Shown piece by piece: positions 52,416 through 61,424 of a DNA stretch of 64,000 nucleotides (positions are counted from its first letter, which is position 1; each line of letters starts with the position of its first letter). Below the pieces are notes generated by a model that saw only the letters and a list, made by a program, of their open reading frames with translations, did no database searches and had not been told where the DNA came from. The stretch covers positions 124,001-188,000 of the forward strand of contig NZ_JAIUMR010000003.1 in NCBI RefSeq assembly GCF_022565475.1, given 5' to 3'. A program made the position numbers and the translations under genes. Source of the stretch: Aliidiomarina sp. (GTDB lineage Bacteria > Pseudomonadota > Gammaproteobacteria > Enterobacterales > Alteromonadaceae).

Positions 52416-54032
52416 ATGTCAGATTTAAAACGCTGGGAACCCGAGAACGAACAGTTCTGGGAAAGCGAAGGGAAACGCATTGCAAATCGAAACCTATGGA
52501 TTTCGATTCCGAGTTTATTATGCGGCTTTGCCGTGTGGATGTACTGGAGCATCATTACGGTTCAAATGATGAACCTTGGTTTTCCTTACAACCCTGGTGA
52601 GCTATTAACCCTAACCGCAATTGCCGGTTTGACCGGTGCCACGTTGCGCATTCCGGCGAGCTTTTTCGTTCGTTTGTGCGGTGGTCGGTATACCATTTTC
52701 TTGACCACAAGTTTGTTGATCGTTCCCGCTTTTGGCACCGGGCTTGCGTTGCAAAACCCAGACTCACCACTGTGGCTGTTCCAGTTAATGGCGCTGTTGT
52801 CAGGCATTGGTGGTGGTAACTTTGCCGCCTCGATGTCAAACATCAGCTTCTTCTTCCCGCGCAAGCAACAAGGCTCAGCACTGGGCATGAATGCGGGATT
52901 AGGTAATTTTGGTGTCACCACCATGCAGTTGCTTGTGCCACTGGTCATGACCTTTGCCGCTTTCTCCTGGTTAGGTGCTGGCGACTCAATGATTCTGCAG
53001 AAAGCCAGCGGCACTCTAATCGGCAGTATTCCTGCGGGTAGCGAAACCTGGATTCAGAATGCCGGTTATGTCTGGCTATTGCTGCTAATTCCTCTCGCGT
53101 TCGCGACTTGGTTTGGCATGAATAACATCAACACGGAAGAAGTGACTCCAAACTTGCCGAAAGCGCCGGTGTCCTTTGCCATTATATTGGCTATGTATGG
53201 TATCGGCTTCCTGACTTCCATAGTCGGTCTATGGCTCATGCTGCCGTCGGACGCCAATGGTTCAGGTTTTGGTGTGCCGAAAGAAATCGTTCTCGTTATG
53301 GTTCTGGTTGGCACCGTTATGCTCTTGAAATTCTTGCCGGGAGCCATTCGCACGAGCTTGAATCGCCAATACAAGATATTCAACAATAAACACACGTGGG
53401 TGATGAGCGTTCTTTACATCATGACCTTTGGCTCGTTCATCGGCTTTGCGGCGGCATTCCCGTTGTCGATTCAGGTCATCTTCGGCTATAGCCATATTAT
53501 GGTTGATGGCGTGATGACGCATAATACGCCGAATCCGAATGGTCCGAGTGCGCTAACCTACGCTTGGATCGCTCCATTTATTGGCGCTTTGATTCGCCCC
53601 GTCGGTGGTTGGTTGTCGGATAAATTGGGCGGTGCACTCGTGACCCAGATTTGTGCGTTTATCATGGTGGTTTGTGCGTTAGGTGCCGCTTATTTCATGC
53701 GCTTGGCCTATCAATCGGAAGCGCCTGAGCAATATTTCATGCAGTTCTTCTTGTTGTTCTTAGGTTTATTTGCAGCAAGTGGCATCGGTAATGGCTCAAC
53801 CTTCCGTACCATCGCCGTGGTCTTTCCGAAAGAACAGGCAGGCCCAGTATTAGGCTGGACTTCGGCCGTGGCTGCGTACGGGGCGTTTTATATTCCACAA
53901 GTATTCGGTGAGCAAATCACCGCAGCAACGCCAGAATACGCGATGATCGGTTTCGCTATCTTCTACGGCTTCTGTTTATTACTCAACTGGTTCTACTATT
54001 TGCGTAAAAACGGCGAGTTCTATAATCCGTAA
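52416..54032 (+). CDS. narK: Nitrate/nitrite transporter NarK
   Basis: A 538-aa major facilitator protein with 12 or so helices. The signature Gly-Ile-Gly-Gly-Gly-Asn-Phe-Ala-Ala-Ser-Met and Met-Asn-Ala-Gly-Leu-Gly-Asn-Phe-Gly-Val are the nitrate signature motifs. It is longer than E. coli NarK (463) and fits the NarK/NarU size of larger marine versions. Start at 52416 after GAGGAG. A terminator follows. Confidence 0.92.
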   Translation: MSDLKRWEPENEQFWESEGKRIANRNLWISIPSLLCGFAVWMYWSIITVQMMNLGFPYNPGELLTLTAIAGLTGATLRIPASFFVRLCGGRYTIFLTTSLLIVPAFGTGLALQNPDSPLWLFQLMALLSGIGGGNFAASMSNISFFFPRKQQGSALGMNAGLGNFGVTTMQLLVPLVMTFAAFSWLGAGDSMILQKASGTLIGSIPAGSETWIQNAGYVWLLLLIPLAFATWFGMNNINTEEVTPNLPKAPVSFAIILAMYGIGFLTSIVGLWLMLPSDANGSGFGVPKEIVLVMVLVGTVMLLKFLPGAIRTSLNRQYKIFNNKHTWVMSVLYIMTFGSFIGFAAAFPLSIQVIFGYSHIMVDGVMTHNTPNPNGPSALTYAWIAPFIGALIRPVGGWLSDKLGGALVTQICAFIMVVCALGAAYFMRLAYQSEAPEQYFMQFFLLFLGLFAASGIGNGSTFRTIAVVFPKEQAGPVLGWTSAVAAYGAFYIPQVFGEQITAATPEYAMIGFAIFYGFCLLLNWFYYLRKNGEFYNP

Positions 54033-54058
54033 ATCGCATTGAATCGACGTTTGAACGT

Positions 54059-54090
54059 AAAGTCCCGCTTCTCACCCAAGCGGGACTTTC
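54059..54090 (+). terminator. Intrinsic terminator after narK
   Basis: AAAGTCCCGCTT, 7-nt loop, AAGCGGGACTTT. Confidence 0.9.
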
Positions 54091-54124
54091 CTTTCTGGAG
54101 TCGCAGCGCCTATAATCAAGGGAG

Positions 54125-54153
54125 TTGATTAAATTAGAAAGAGCTAATATAAT
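54125..54153 (+). promoter_or_regulatory. Promoter with ATTAG-N6-CTAAT operator before the ArsR-family gene
   Basis: TTGATT, 17-bp spacer, TATAAT; the dyad ATTAG-AAAGAG-CTAAT (54133-54148) fills the spacer. Repressor binding here would block RNA polymerase. The predicted start site falls at about the ATG itself. Confidence 0.75.
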
Positions 54154-54159
54154 AATCTT

Positions 54160-54465
54160 ATGAAAATGACCTCGATATCGATTGAGCAAATGGAAATCAA
54201 TGCAACCGCAGCTGAAGCACTGTTGAAGTCGCTGGCGAATAGTCACCGCTTGATGGTCTTGTGCTATTTGGTGAATGGCGAGATGTCGGTGGGCGATTTG
54301 GAAAAGAAATTGGGTTTATCACAATCATCGTTGTCGCAACATTTGGCAAAGCTGCGAGAGCAGAAAATTGTCGGTTTTCGTAAAGAGGGCACAACGGTGC
54401 TGTATCGAATCGAAGACGAGAAGGCGATGACGATTCTCGAATCGCTGCATGGGATTTATTGCTAA
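54160..54465 (+). CDS. ArsR-family repressor of the BigR/SqrR persulfide-sensor type
   Basis: A 101-aa winged-helix repressor. The pattern Asn-Ser-His-Arg-Leu-Met-Val-Leu-Cys, Ser-Val-Gly-Asp-Leu-Glu, Leu-Ser-Gln-Ser-Ser-Leu-Ser-Gln-His-Leu-Ala-Lys-Leu-Arg and Val-Leu-Tyr-Arg-Ile matches BigR/SqrR/YgaV. Its only cysteines, Cys35 and the last residue Cys101, are 66 apart, the same separation as the two redox cysteines of SqrR, so it probably senses persulfide or related sulfur species. Its likely targets are the two dyads at 54133 and 54514. ATG at 54160 has no ribosome site; the mRNA may be leaderless, or Met11 at 54190 may be the start. Confidence 0.8.
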   Translation: MKMTSISIEQMEINATAAEALLKSLANSHRLMVLCYLVNGEMSVGDLEKKLGLSQSSLSQHLAKLREQKIVGFRKEGTTVLYRIEDEKAMTILESLHGIYC

Positions 54466-54473
54466 CGATAAAA

Positions 54474-54502
54474 AGAAGATCGCGTGTCGACGATCTTTTT
54501 TT
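54474..54502 (+). terminator. Intrinsic terminator after the ArsR-family gene
   Basis: GAAGATCG, short loop, CGATCTTTTTTT. It separates the repressor from the DUF2892-RND operon, which therefore needs its own promoter. Confidence 0.85.
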
Positions 54503-54513
54503 AGGGTTTATAT

Positions 54514-54529
54514 ATTAGACAATTCTAAT
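54514..54529 (+). promoter_or_regulatory. Second ATTAG-N6-CTAAT operator, before the DUF2892-RND operon
   Basis: ATTAG-ACAATT-CTAAT, same arms and spacing as the dyad at 54133, different spacer. Located about 100 bp before the DUF2892 gene. Confidence 0.75.
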
Positions 54530-54629
54530 AAAGTAACATTTAATATCGCTGAAATCGCGATTTTTTCAACAAAACCATCTAGGCTAAAGCTAAGGTTGCC
54601 ACGATGGAATCAACCTGAGGAAAGAGAAA

Positions 54630-54833
54630 ATGAATATTGATCGCGCTGTAATGGCATTTGCTGGTGCTGTGGTTCTGATTTCCGCCCTGTTGGCTTGGCA
54701 GGTGTCGCCTGCTTGGTTATTGCTAACAGGATTTGTTGGTTTAAATTTATTCCAAGCGTCCTTTACGGGATTTTGTCCATTGGCAAAAATTTTAGCCAAA
54801 TTTGGACTGAAGCCGGGGAATGCTTTCAAGTAA
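54630..54833 (+). CDS. DUF2892 (YgaP-type) membrane protein
   Basis: A 67-aa protein with two membrane helices and the signature [11 protein letters not shown], as in the membrane part of the sulfurtransferase YgaP but without the rhodanese domain. Start ATG after GAGG-AAAGAG. Lies between the sulfur-sensing repressor and an RND pump. Confidence 0.88.
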   Translation: MNIDRAVMAFAGAVVLISALLAWQVSPAWLLLTGFVGLNLFQASFTGFCPLAKILAKFGLKPGNAFK

Positions 54834-54915
54834 GCTGCAGGCCTGAACGTATACGGAACTATTGCGAGACGGCGAATCAGCCGTCTCTCTATTGCTGTCA
54901 TTCGAGGAGCAAAGC

Positions 54916-57900
54916 ATGGCGCAAGCGCGAAGTGGTGAGAAGCCACAAGGCAACATTATAAACTGGTTTTTAAATAGTGCCTTCCCGCCAATCTTTATTG
55001 GTTTTGCGCTATTACTTGGTGTCATCGCCCTGTTACTGACGCCGCGTGAAGAAGATCCACAAATCGTCGTGCCGATGGCTGACGTTGTCGTTTCAGCACC
55101 TGGCTTGTCGGCTCGTCAAGTGGCCACGCAAGTGACGGAGCCACTGGAACGCTTAGTCTCGCAAATTGATGGTGTCGAGTATGTCTATTCGTCCTCGAAC
55201 CGTGACCACGCCAATGTTACGGTGCGCTTCTATGTTGGTGAAGATCGCGAAGACTCCTTGGTCAAGCTGTATAACAAGCTGTACTCCAATCAAGACCAAA
55301 TCCCTGCCGTTGTTAGCAATTGGGTCGTGAAGCCCGTTGAGATCGATGATGTACCGATTGTCGTAGCTGCCATTTATAGTCAAGATCCAGAGCAACATGA
55401 CGCATTTACGTTGCGTCGCGTGGCGGAACAAGCGACCCAGCGTCTCAAGTCGATTCGCCATACCAATCGCGTGGAAGTGACCGGTGGTCAGGCACGAGTC
55501 GTGCAAATTGAGCTCGATAGTGTGGCATTGGCTGCTCATAGTACAACACTGGCCGACATTGCTCGCGCTGTGCAAGTCAGCAACACGCAGGTGACAGCAG
55601 GCCATTTGCACCAAGATAGCCGTGTGATTCAAGTCGAAAGCGGCGTGTTTTTCCAATCGGCCGCCGAATTAGCCAACGCGGTTGTTAATGTCGTCAATGG
55701 TAAACCGGTTTATTTACGTGACGTTGCTGATGTGACGGACGGCCCAGAGCAGCCGAACGATTACACCTTCTTCTATCCGGGTCTGGCGTTTAGCGCCGAG
55801 CACGAGAATACTGCAGTAGACAAATATCCAGCGGTGTTTATTTCTGTAGCAAAACAACGTGGCTCCAATGCAGTTTGGGTGGCGGACAATGTTCTTGCTG
55901 CGCTCGAAGAACTGCAAGCCGATTGGTTACCGGCAGGGGTCGAGTATTCTGTCATTCGGAATTACGGTGAAACGGCCGACGACAAAGTCAAAGAGCTCGT
56001 CAGCAGCTTGATCGTTGCGGTCATCGTGGTGGTGGTGTTTGTCGGTCTGTTCCTGAGCTGGCGCGCTGCTGCTGTGGTTGCTATTGCTATTCCAATCGCT
56101 TATGGCGCCACGCTTGGCATGGACCTTTTGTTTGGATACACCATCAATCGAGTCACTCTATTTGCGCTGATTTTGGCCTTAGGCTTAATTGTCGATGACC
56201 CTATTGCCGCGATTGACAATATTGAACGTCACATGCGCGAGCAGGGTAAAGCAACTAAGCGCGCAGTCATCGCTGCCATGGTGGAGATCCGTAGCGCGCT
56301 ATTAATGTCGACCTTGGCAATTATCATTGTCTTTACGCCGATGTTTTTTATCACCGGCATGATGGGCCCATACATGGCGCCGATGGCGTTTAACGTGCCT
56401 GTCAGCGTAGTTTTCTCGACCCTTACTGCATTCTTAATTACCCCGTGGCTGGCGTGGAAAATTATGGCTAAGGCCAAGCAAAAAGGGGCTTACGACCCGA
56501 GCACTTCAGTTCTCTACAAAGGCTACCGCGCCATCCTTAAGCCGTTAATAGCGAGTCCGCGGCGTAGCAAAATATTTCTCTGGGCCGTTGCTGGACTCTT
56601 TGTCATTGCAGCAATTCTGCCGGCGATGCGTCTCGTGCCACTGAAGTTATTGCCGCACGACAACAAGAATGAGTTCCAGCTGATTGTCGATTTACGTGAG
56701 GGCGAGTCGCTTGAAAGCACCGCCATGGTGCTCGAACAGTTTGCCAATTACTTGCAACGCGTGCCGGAAGTAGCGTCAGTTTCAAGCTTTGCCGGCGTCG
56801 CCTCGCCAATGGACTTCAATGGCATGGTGCGGCATTACTTCCATCGTCAGCAACCGTGGCAAGGCGAATTGCGGGTTGTCTTGGCACCGAAACAGCAGCG
56901 GCAAATGCAGTCACACGAAATGGTGAATCGTTTACGCGATGACTTGGAAGCCATAGCCACAACGCATAACGCCCGCTTAAAGCTGGTACAAATGCCGCCA
57001 GGACCGCCGGTTCTGGCCACCGTGGTCGCGGAGATTTATGGTGACAGTCGAACCGACTATCGAGAGCTTGAAGCCGCCGCACAGGTGGTTGCAGATCGCT
57101 TGCGCCGGGAAGACATGGTCAGTGAAGTTGATACCTCAGTCCCCTTTGATTATAGCGTTTGGCGCTTTGAAGTGGATCGTGAGAAGGCAGCTCTGTCGGG
57201 TATCAGCGCGACGGATATTCACCAAAGTATTCAGGCAGCGACTGCAGGCTGGGTGATTGATTTCTTGCAACAGCCAACCGAAATTAATCCATTACCCATT
57301 GAAATTCGATTGCCGCAAGGGGCGCGTGATAACCCCGACCACCTTTTGTCGCTTTATGTTCGCGGTCAACAGGGCATCGCTCAAGTGGATGAAGGTCAAG
57401 GATTGCGGGCAGCACCTGCGCCTTTAGTACAATTGGCAGAACTTGGCCGCTTCGTTGAAGTCAATGCTGACCGACCCATTCTGCACAAAAACCTGCGCCC
57501 GGTTGCGTATGTGTATGCCGAGTCGGTCGGTCGAGTGCCTGCGGATGTAGTCGCCGATGTTATGGTTGATCAAGGCAAAGAAGGTGATAATTTCGTACCC
57601 CATTGGCGTCGCCATTACTTCAATAATGGCTCAGGTTTAGGCTGGGATGTGCCGGATAACATTTCGGTTGTCTGGAGCGGTGAGGGTGAATGGAAAATCA
57701 CGTTAGATGTCTTCCGTGACCTCGGTATCGCGTACGGCGTTGCGCTGCTTGGAGTCTATCTGGTGATGGTGTTACAAACCGGCCTGAAAGGCGTTTCCGG
57801 CATTATGATGTTGTCCATTCCGCTGACCATTATTGGCATTATGCCCGGATTTTGGTTCTTGAATATGTTCGCGGCGGATATTAACGGCTACCCGAATCCG

Positions 57901-58275
57901 TCGTTATTTACCGCCACAGCCATGATCGGGATGATCGCTTTGGCTGGCATAGTTGTCCGTAATGCTCTGATTCTTATTGAATTTATTCAGCAGCGATTGC
58001 GAACGCCTTGCACCTTAGAAGAGGCACTATTCGATGCTGGTGCGGCGCGAACACGGCCCATTTTATTGACCGCCGGTACCACCATGTTAGCGAATATCGT
58101 GATTACCCTCGACCCAATTTTTAATGGTTTAGCGTGGGCGATTATCTTTGGCATTACCGCCTCAACCGTATTTACGTTGTTGGTTGTGCCGGTCGTCTAT
58201 CACTTAATGTACAAAGATGCGGAAGGCCATGGTTTACCAGCTGCTTTATCGCAGGAACAGGAGAGTTTGTCATGA
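54916..58275 (+). CDS. RND-family efflux transporter permease
   Basis: A 1119-aa AcrB-type inner-membrane pump with 12 membrane helices and two large periplasmic loops. The proton-relay Asp pair lies in Gly-Leu-Ile-Val-Asp-Asp-Pro-Ile-Ala (TM4). It is longer than AcrB (1049) and matches the RND permeases found beside DUF2892/BigR-type genes. Start at 54916 after GAGGAG. It overlaps the adaptor gene by 4 bp. No outer membrane channel is in the operon, so TolC from elsewhere is expected. Substrate unknown; the context suggests a reactive sulfur-related compound. Confidence 0.9.
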   Translation: MAQARSGEKPQGNIINWFLNSAFPPIFIGFALLLGVIALLLTPREEDPQIVVPMADVVVSAPGLSARQVATQVTEPLERLVSQIDGVEYVYSSSNRDHANVTVRFYVGEDREDSLVKLYNKLYSNQDQIPAVVSNWVVKPVEIDDVPIVVAAIYSQDPEQHDAFTLRRVAEQATQRLKSIRHTNRVEVTGGQARVVQIELDSVALAAHSTTLADIARAVQVSNTQVTAGHLHQDSRVIQVESGVFFQSAAELANAVVNVVNGKPVYLRDVADVTDGPEQPNDYTFFYPGLAFSAEHENTAVDKYPAVFISVAKQRGSNAVWVADNVLAALEELQADWLPAGVEYSVIRNYGETADDKVKELVSSLIVAVIVVVVFVGLFLSWRAAAVVAIAIPIAYGATLGMDLLFGYTINRVTLFALILALGLIVDDPIAAIDNIERHMREQGKATKRAVIAAMVEIRSALLMSTLAIIIVFTPMFFITGMMGPYMAPMAFNVPVSVVFSTLTAFLITPWLAWKIMAKAKQKGAYDPSTSVLYKGYRAILKPLIASPRRSKIFLWAVAGLFVIAAILPAMRLVPLKLLPHDNKNEFQLIVDLREGESLESTAMVLEQFANYLQRVPEVASVSSFAGVASPMDFNGMVRHYFHRQQPWQGELRVVLAPKQQRQMQSHEMVNRLRDDLEAIATTHNARLKLVQMPPGPPVLATVVAEIYGDSRTDYRELEAAAQVVADRLRREDMVSEVDTSVPFDYSVWRFEVDREKAALSGISATDIHQSIQAATAGWVIDFLQQPTEINPLPIEIRLPQGARDNPDHLLSLYVRGQQGIAQVDEGQGLRAAPAPLVQLAELGRFVEVNADRPILHKNLRPVAYVYAESVGRVPADVVADVMVDQGKEGDNFVPHWRRHYFNNGSGLGWDVPDNISVVWSGEGEWKITLDVFRDLGIAYGVALLGVYLVMVLQTGLKGVSGIMMLSIPLTIIGIMPGFWFLNMFAADINGYPNPSLFTATAMIGMIALAGIVVRNALILIEFIQQRLRTPCTLEEALFDAGAARTRPILLTAGTTMLANIVITLDPIFNGLAWAIIFGITASTVFTLLVVPVVYHLMYKDAEGHGLPAALSQEQESLS

Positions 58276-59333
58276 ATCGTAAGCGTATTCTCACGATTGT
58301 CGCTGCGTTTGTCGGCTTGGCATTGATATTTGTCTGGTTAGCAGGAGGGTTTGTCAGCAAACTACCGACTGCAACCATAGCCGCTACGCAGTCAGCTACG
58401 GTGGCAGAAAGTGCCGAGGTGGTTCGTGCACGCGTACAACAGGTCCGTCATTTCAGCGGCAGTTTGCAAGCTCGCCAGCAATCTTCGATCTCGGCACGAA
58501 TCACTGCGCGTGTTGCTGATGTGTTGGTTGATGCTGGTGATGTTGTGCAAGCGGGGGACATTCTCCTGCGCTTAGAAAGTGACGATTTAAGCGCTCGCGT
58601 TCGCCAGCAAGAGCAGTCATTAGCGGCTGCGCAAGCTCGCGTTAACGAGGCTCGTTTGAACTTCCAACGGACCGAGAGTGTGGTCCAGCAAGGAGTCTTA
58701 CCTGAAGCTCGCCTTGATGAAGCACGAGCTGCTCGGGATAGCGCTGAAGCCGAACTGAATCGAGCGCGCGAAGCATTGTCAGAAGCACGCACGAGTGAAG
58801 GCTTTAGCGTGATTGTTGCGCCATTTGATGGTGTTGTTAGTCGCCGCGCGGTCTTTACCGGCGATACGGCAACGCCGGGGATGTTGTTGGTGAGTCTCTA
58901 TCAGCCGCAAACGTTACGTCTTGAAGCTGCGGTCAGTGAATCAGTGTTGGCGAACATTGCGATTGGCGATACGTTAACGATTGAATTGGATGCCTTTGCT
59001 GAGCGCATGCAAGCACAAGTGGTCGAAATCGAGCCGGCTGCAGATACGGCCTCGCGGAGCTTTTTGGTGCGCTTAGCACCGACAAGCACGGACAATATGT
59101 ACCCTGGCATGTATGGCAAAGTGGGTGTGCCCACCGGTGTCCGTGATGTGCTTCTGGTACCTGTGGCTGCGGTGCAGCGCTTAGGTCAACTTAATTATGT
59201 TCACGTCCTTACTGACAGCGGTAGTGAGCGGCGCTTGGTACGTTTAGGTGAACCACAGACCTATCAAGGCAGCGAGTACCTTGAAGTGGTCAGCGGTGTG
59301 CGCGAAAGTGAGCGCTTGGCACTCAACTACTGA
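58272..59333 (+). CDS. RND efflux periplasmic adaptor protein (MFP)
   Basis: A 353-aa membrane-fusion protein: N-terminal signal/anchor helix, lipoyl-like half motifs (Ser-Ile-Ser-Ala-Arg-Ile and Val-Ile-Val-Ala-Pro-Phe-Asp-Gly-Val-Val), a coiled-coil hairpin between them (about residues 105-180), then beta-barrel regions. Start overlaps the permease stop. Its last 7 bases overlap the end of the convergent narX. Confidence 0.92.
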   Translation: MNRKRILTIVAAFVGLALIFVWLAGGFVSKLPTATIAATQSATVAESAEVVRARVQQVRHFSGSLQARQQSSISARITARVADVLVDAGDVVQAGDILLRLESDDLSARVRQQEQSLAAAQARVNEARLNFQRTESVVQQGVLPEARLDEARAARDSAEAELNRAREALSEARTSEGFSVIVAPFDGVVSRRAVFTGDTATPGMLLVSLYQPQTLRLEAAVSESVLANIAIGDTLTIELDAFAERMQAQVVEIEPAADTASRSFLVRLAPTSTDNMYPGMYGKVGVPTGVRDVLLVPVAAVQRLGQLNYVHVLTDSGSERRLVRLGEPQTYQGSEYLEVVSGVRESERLALNY

Positions 59334-61180
59334 TGAATACTGGGTATGTCACCCACGTTTGTGGGTGACTTGTTGAGCTTTTCCTTCTGTAGATACTGCG
59401 GCACAAAGCGGAAATAGACGCCGGTACCGCCTTCGGACCGGCGCAATATCTCAGCGTCACCGCCAAGGTGGCGACCGCGCTCTTTAATGATGACTAAGCC
59501 ATAATGGTTTAATTTCTGCGGATCGCTTGGTATACCAATGCCATTGTCTTCGACCGCCAGCTCAATCTTCTCGTCATCGTTTGCTAGATGCTCTAAACGG
59601 ATCACCACACGACTCCCTTCACTATGATGCATGGCGTTCTGAACGGCTTCGCGTACCATTTGTAGCAAATGAATTTCTTCATGGGGTTCAAGCGGCATAT
59701 CGGCAATCCGATAATCGAGCTGAATTTCCATCTCGGTTTGATTTTGCAGCTGCGTGACCGTCGTTTCCAGAGCATTGAGTAAACCACCACCATCAACTTT
59801 TAAGCGGAAGGTCGTTAACAGTTCACGCAATTGCCGATAGGCGGAGTCGAGACCTTCCCGCAGTTCACGGGAAACATCCTCAATAATCGCTTCGTTTTTG
59901 ACTGCCAGCGCCTTATTTAACCGCGTCACCTGAATTTTCAGATAGGACAAAGCTTGCGCTAGCGAGTCATGCAATTCCCGGGCGATGACGGTGCGCTCAT
60001 TCACCATGGCTAAGCGACGCACTTGATCTTCCTCAGCTTTTAAACTTAAGGCGAGGGCCAACTGGTCGGAAACCGATTTTAAAAGCTGCTGTTGCCAGTC
60101 GTGCAGGACTTGGTTTTCGCGACAACGAGCAACCATGACACCGAAACGCTTTTGTTCACGGCTCAATGGATAGTAGTACTGACGAACACCCTCTTCGACG
60201 GAGATACAGTCGTCCTTGCGAATACATTCGGCACAGTTCGTTGCATGACAGGGGTCGCGGTCTGGCTCTGCCGCTTGAAATTGCAGGTAGGGCGATTTAC
60301 CGTCGTCAGTGAGTAAGCAGAGTTCAAGATCGTCGAGATCAAGCACATCAGCGAGTTTACGTGTCGTGTCACGAAAATCATTGTAATTGAGCGCATGTTC
60401 GTTGATTCGCTTGGAAATGTCATAAAGCAACTGCAAGGTAATATGACTGCGCTGAAGTTGATGGGTTTGCTCATCAACACGGGTTTCGAGGCGCCCATAC
60501 ATAAAGCCAATTGTGTCACTCATTTTATTGATGGTATTCGCTAAAACACCAAGCTCGTCGCGGTTGTTGGCGAGGTCAACCCGCGTGGTGAAATCGCCTT
60601 GGCCGATTTTGCGGGCAGCTTGCTGCAGCTTTATTAACGGAATTTCGAAGCGCACACGGAGCCAATGCAAAACAATAATGGCAAGAATAACGGTCAGGAA
60701 CAGCGCCATGACTAGCACTAAACGCAACTGACCAACAGAACGTTCGGCGTCTTGTTGAATCAATAACACCAGACCATCAATGTAGTTCACTTGCTCAACG
60801 AGCCCTTGATAAAACGACGGGGTGTCCACGGACTCGGCACGTAATAAGCGCTCGAGCTCCAACCAATTGGCCTGTGCTTGACGAAAATGGGAATAGATCG
60901 CGGTGTCACTATGGGCAAAGCGTCGGAACGAGGCATGATTCCAACTTTGGTTGAGGTTTTGCACGGCGGTTTGCAGACGTTCTGGGTCGTCCTGCGCCGC
61001 CACAATCGCAATGTGATACGTTTGCCAGCGCAATGAGCCGGCAACATTCAATGCTTCCGGGTCACGGTTCACTTTCTCCGAAAGCCAATAGCTGGTGAGA
61101 AGTGTCACTAATGACAGACCCACGATAGCAAATAAGGCCAAACTAATACTTCCTGCGAGAGACGAAAGCCGCTGTTTCAC
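59327..61180 (-). CDS. narX: Nitrate/nitrite sensor histidine kinase NarX
   Basis: A 617-aa membrane kinase. Two helices (about 10-30 and 150-172) flank a periplasmic domain with a P-box-like Asn-Val-Ala-Gly-Ser-Leu-Arg-Trp-Gln. Then HAMP (about 172-225), a GAF-like central domain with a cysteine cluster (Cys-His-Ala-Thr-Asn-Cys-Ala-Glu-Cys, Asp-Cys), and a HisKA_3/HATPase core with the phospho-His in Ala-Arg-Glu-Leu-His-Asp-Ser-Leu-Ala-Gln and the Gly-Ile-Gly-Ile-Pro box. GTG start. It is divergent from narG, with NarL-type sites between. Confidence 0.92.
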   Translation of the reverse strand: MKQRLSSLAGSISLALFAIVGLSLVTLLTSYWLSEKVNRDPEALNVAGSLRWQTYHIAIVAAQDDPERLQTAVQNLNQSWNHASFRRFAHSDTAIYSHFRQAQANWLELERLLRAESVDTPSFYQGLVEQVNYIDGLVLLIQQDAERSVGQLRLVLVMALFLTVILAIIVLHWLRVRFEIPLIKLQQAARKIGQGDFTTRVDLANNRDELGVLANTINKMSDTIGFMYGRLETRVDEQTHQLQRSHITLQLLYDISKRINEHALNYNDFRDTTRKLADVLDLDDLELCLLTDDGKSPYLQFQAAEPDRDPCHATNCAECIRKDDCISVEEGVRQYYYPLSREQKRFGVMVARCRENQVLHDWQQQLLKSVSDQLALALSLKAEEDQVRRLAMVNERTVIARELHDSLAQALSYLKIQVTRLNKALAVKNEAIIEDVSRELREGLDSAYRQLRELLTTFRLKVDGGGLLNALETTVTQLQNQTEMEIQLDYRIADMPLEPHEEIHLLQMVREAVQNAMHHSEGSRVVIRLEHLANDDEKIELAVEDNGIGIPSDPQKLNHYGLVIIKERGRHLGGDAEILRRSEGGTGVYFRFVPQYLQKEKLNKSPTNVGDIPSIHQ

Positions 61181-61186
61181 CTGGAA

Positions 61187-61203
61187 TACCCCTTTTTACC
61201 CAT
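61187..61203. promoter_or_regulatory. Two NarL heptamers next to narX
   Basis: TACCCCT at 61187 and TACCCAT at 61197, both full matches to TACYYMT, within 25 bp of the narX start codon. They suggest autoregulation of narX or a distal site for narG. Confidence 0.55.
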
Positions 61204-61284
61204 AGGTAATTGAATGACTACCGCATTACTTAAACAAAATGACAAAAGCGAATTCAAAACAATAATTTACGGCTTATACGCAAG

Positions 61285-61300
61285 TACCACCATGGTGGTA
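61285..61300. promoter_or_regulatory. Palindromic NarL/NarP-like 7-2-7 site
   Basis: TACCACC-AT-GGTGGTA, a perfect 16-bp palindrome with NarL 7-2-7 spacing; each half deviates from the consensus at two positions. About 45 bp upstream of the FNR box. Confidence 0.6.
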
Positions 61301-61338
61301 TTTTACTAATCGCCTGCCAGATCGCCGCGCTGGCCGCA

Positions 61339-61352
61339 TTGATGCAGATCAA
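61339..61352 (+). promoter_or_regulatory. Perfect FNR box upstream of narG
   Basis: TTGAT-GCAG-ATCAA, exact consensus. With the centre at 61345.5, a -41.5 arrangement would put the start of transcription near 61387, with TAGTGT near the -10, about 40 bp before narG. Confidence 0.88.
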
Positions 61353-61424
61353 GCACACTTTCCTAAGATTACCATAGTGTAGACCTCGAAACATGAATGC
61401 AGTAGCTGGACTGGAGTCTGAAAA

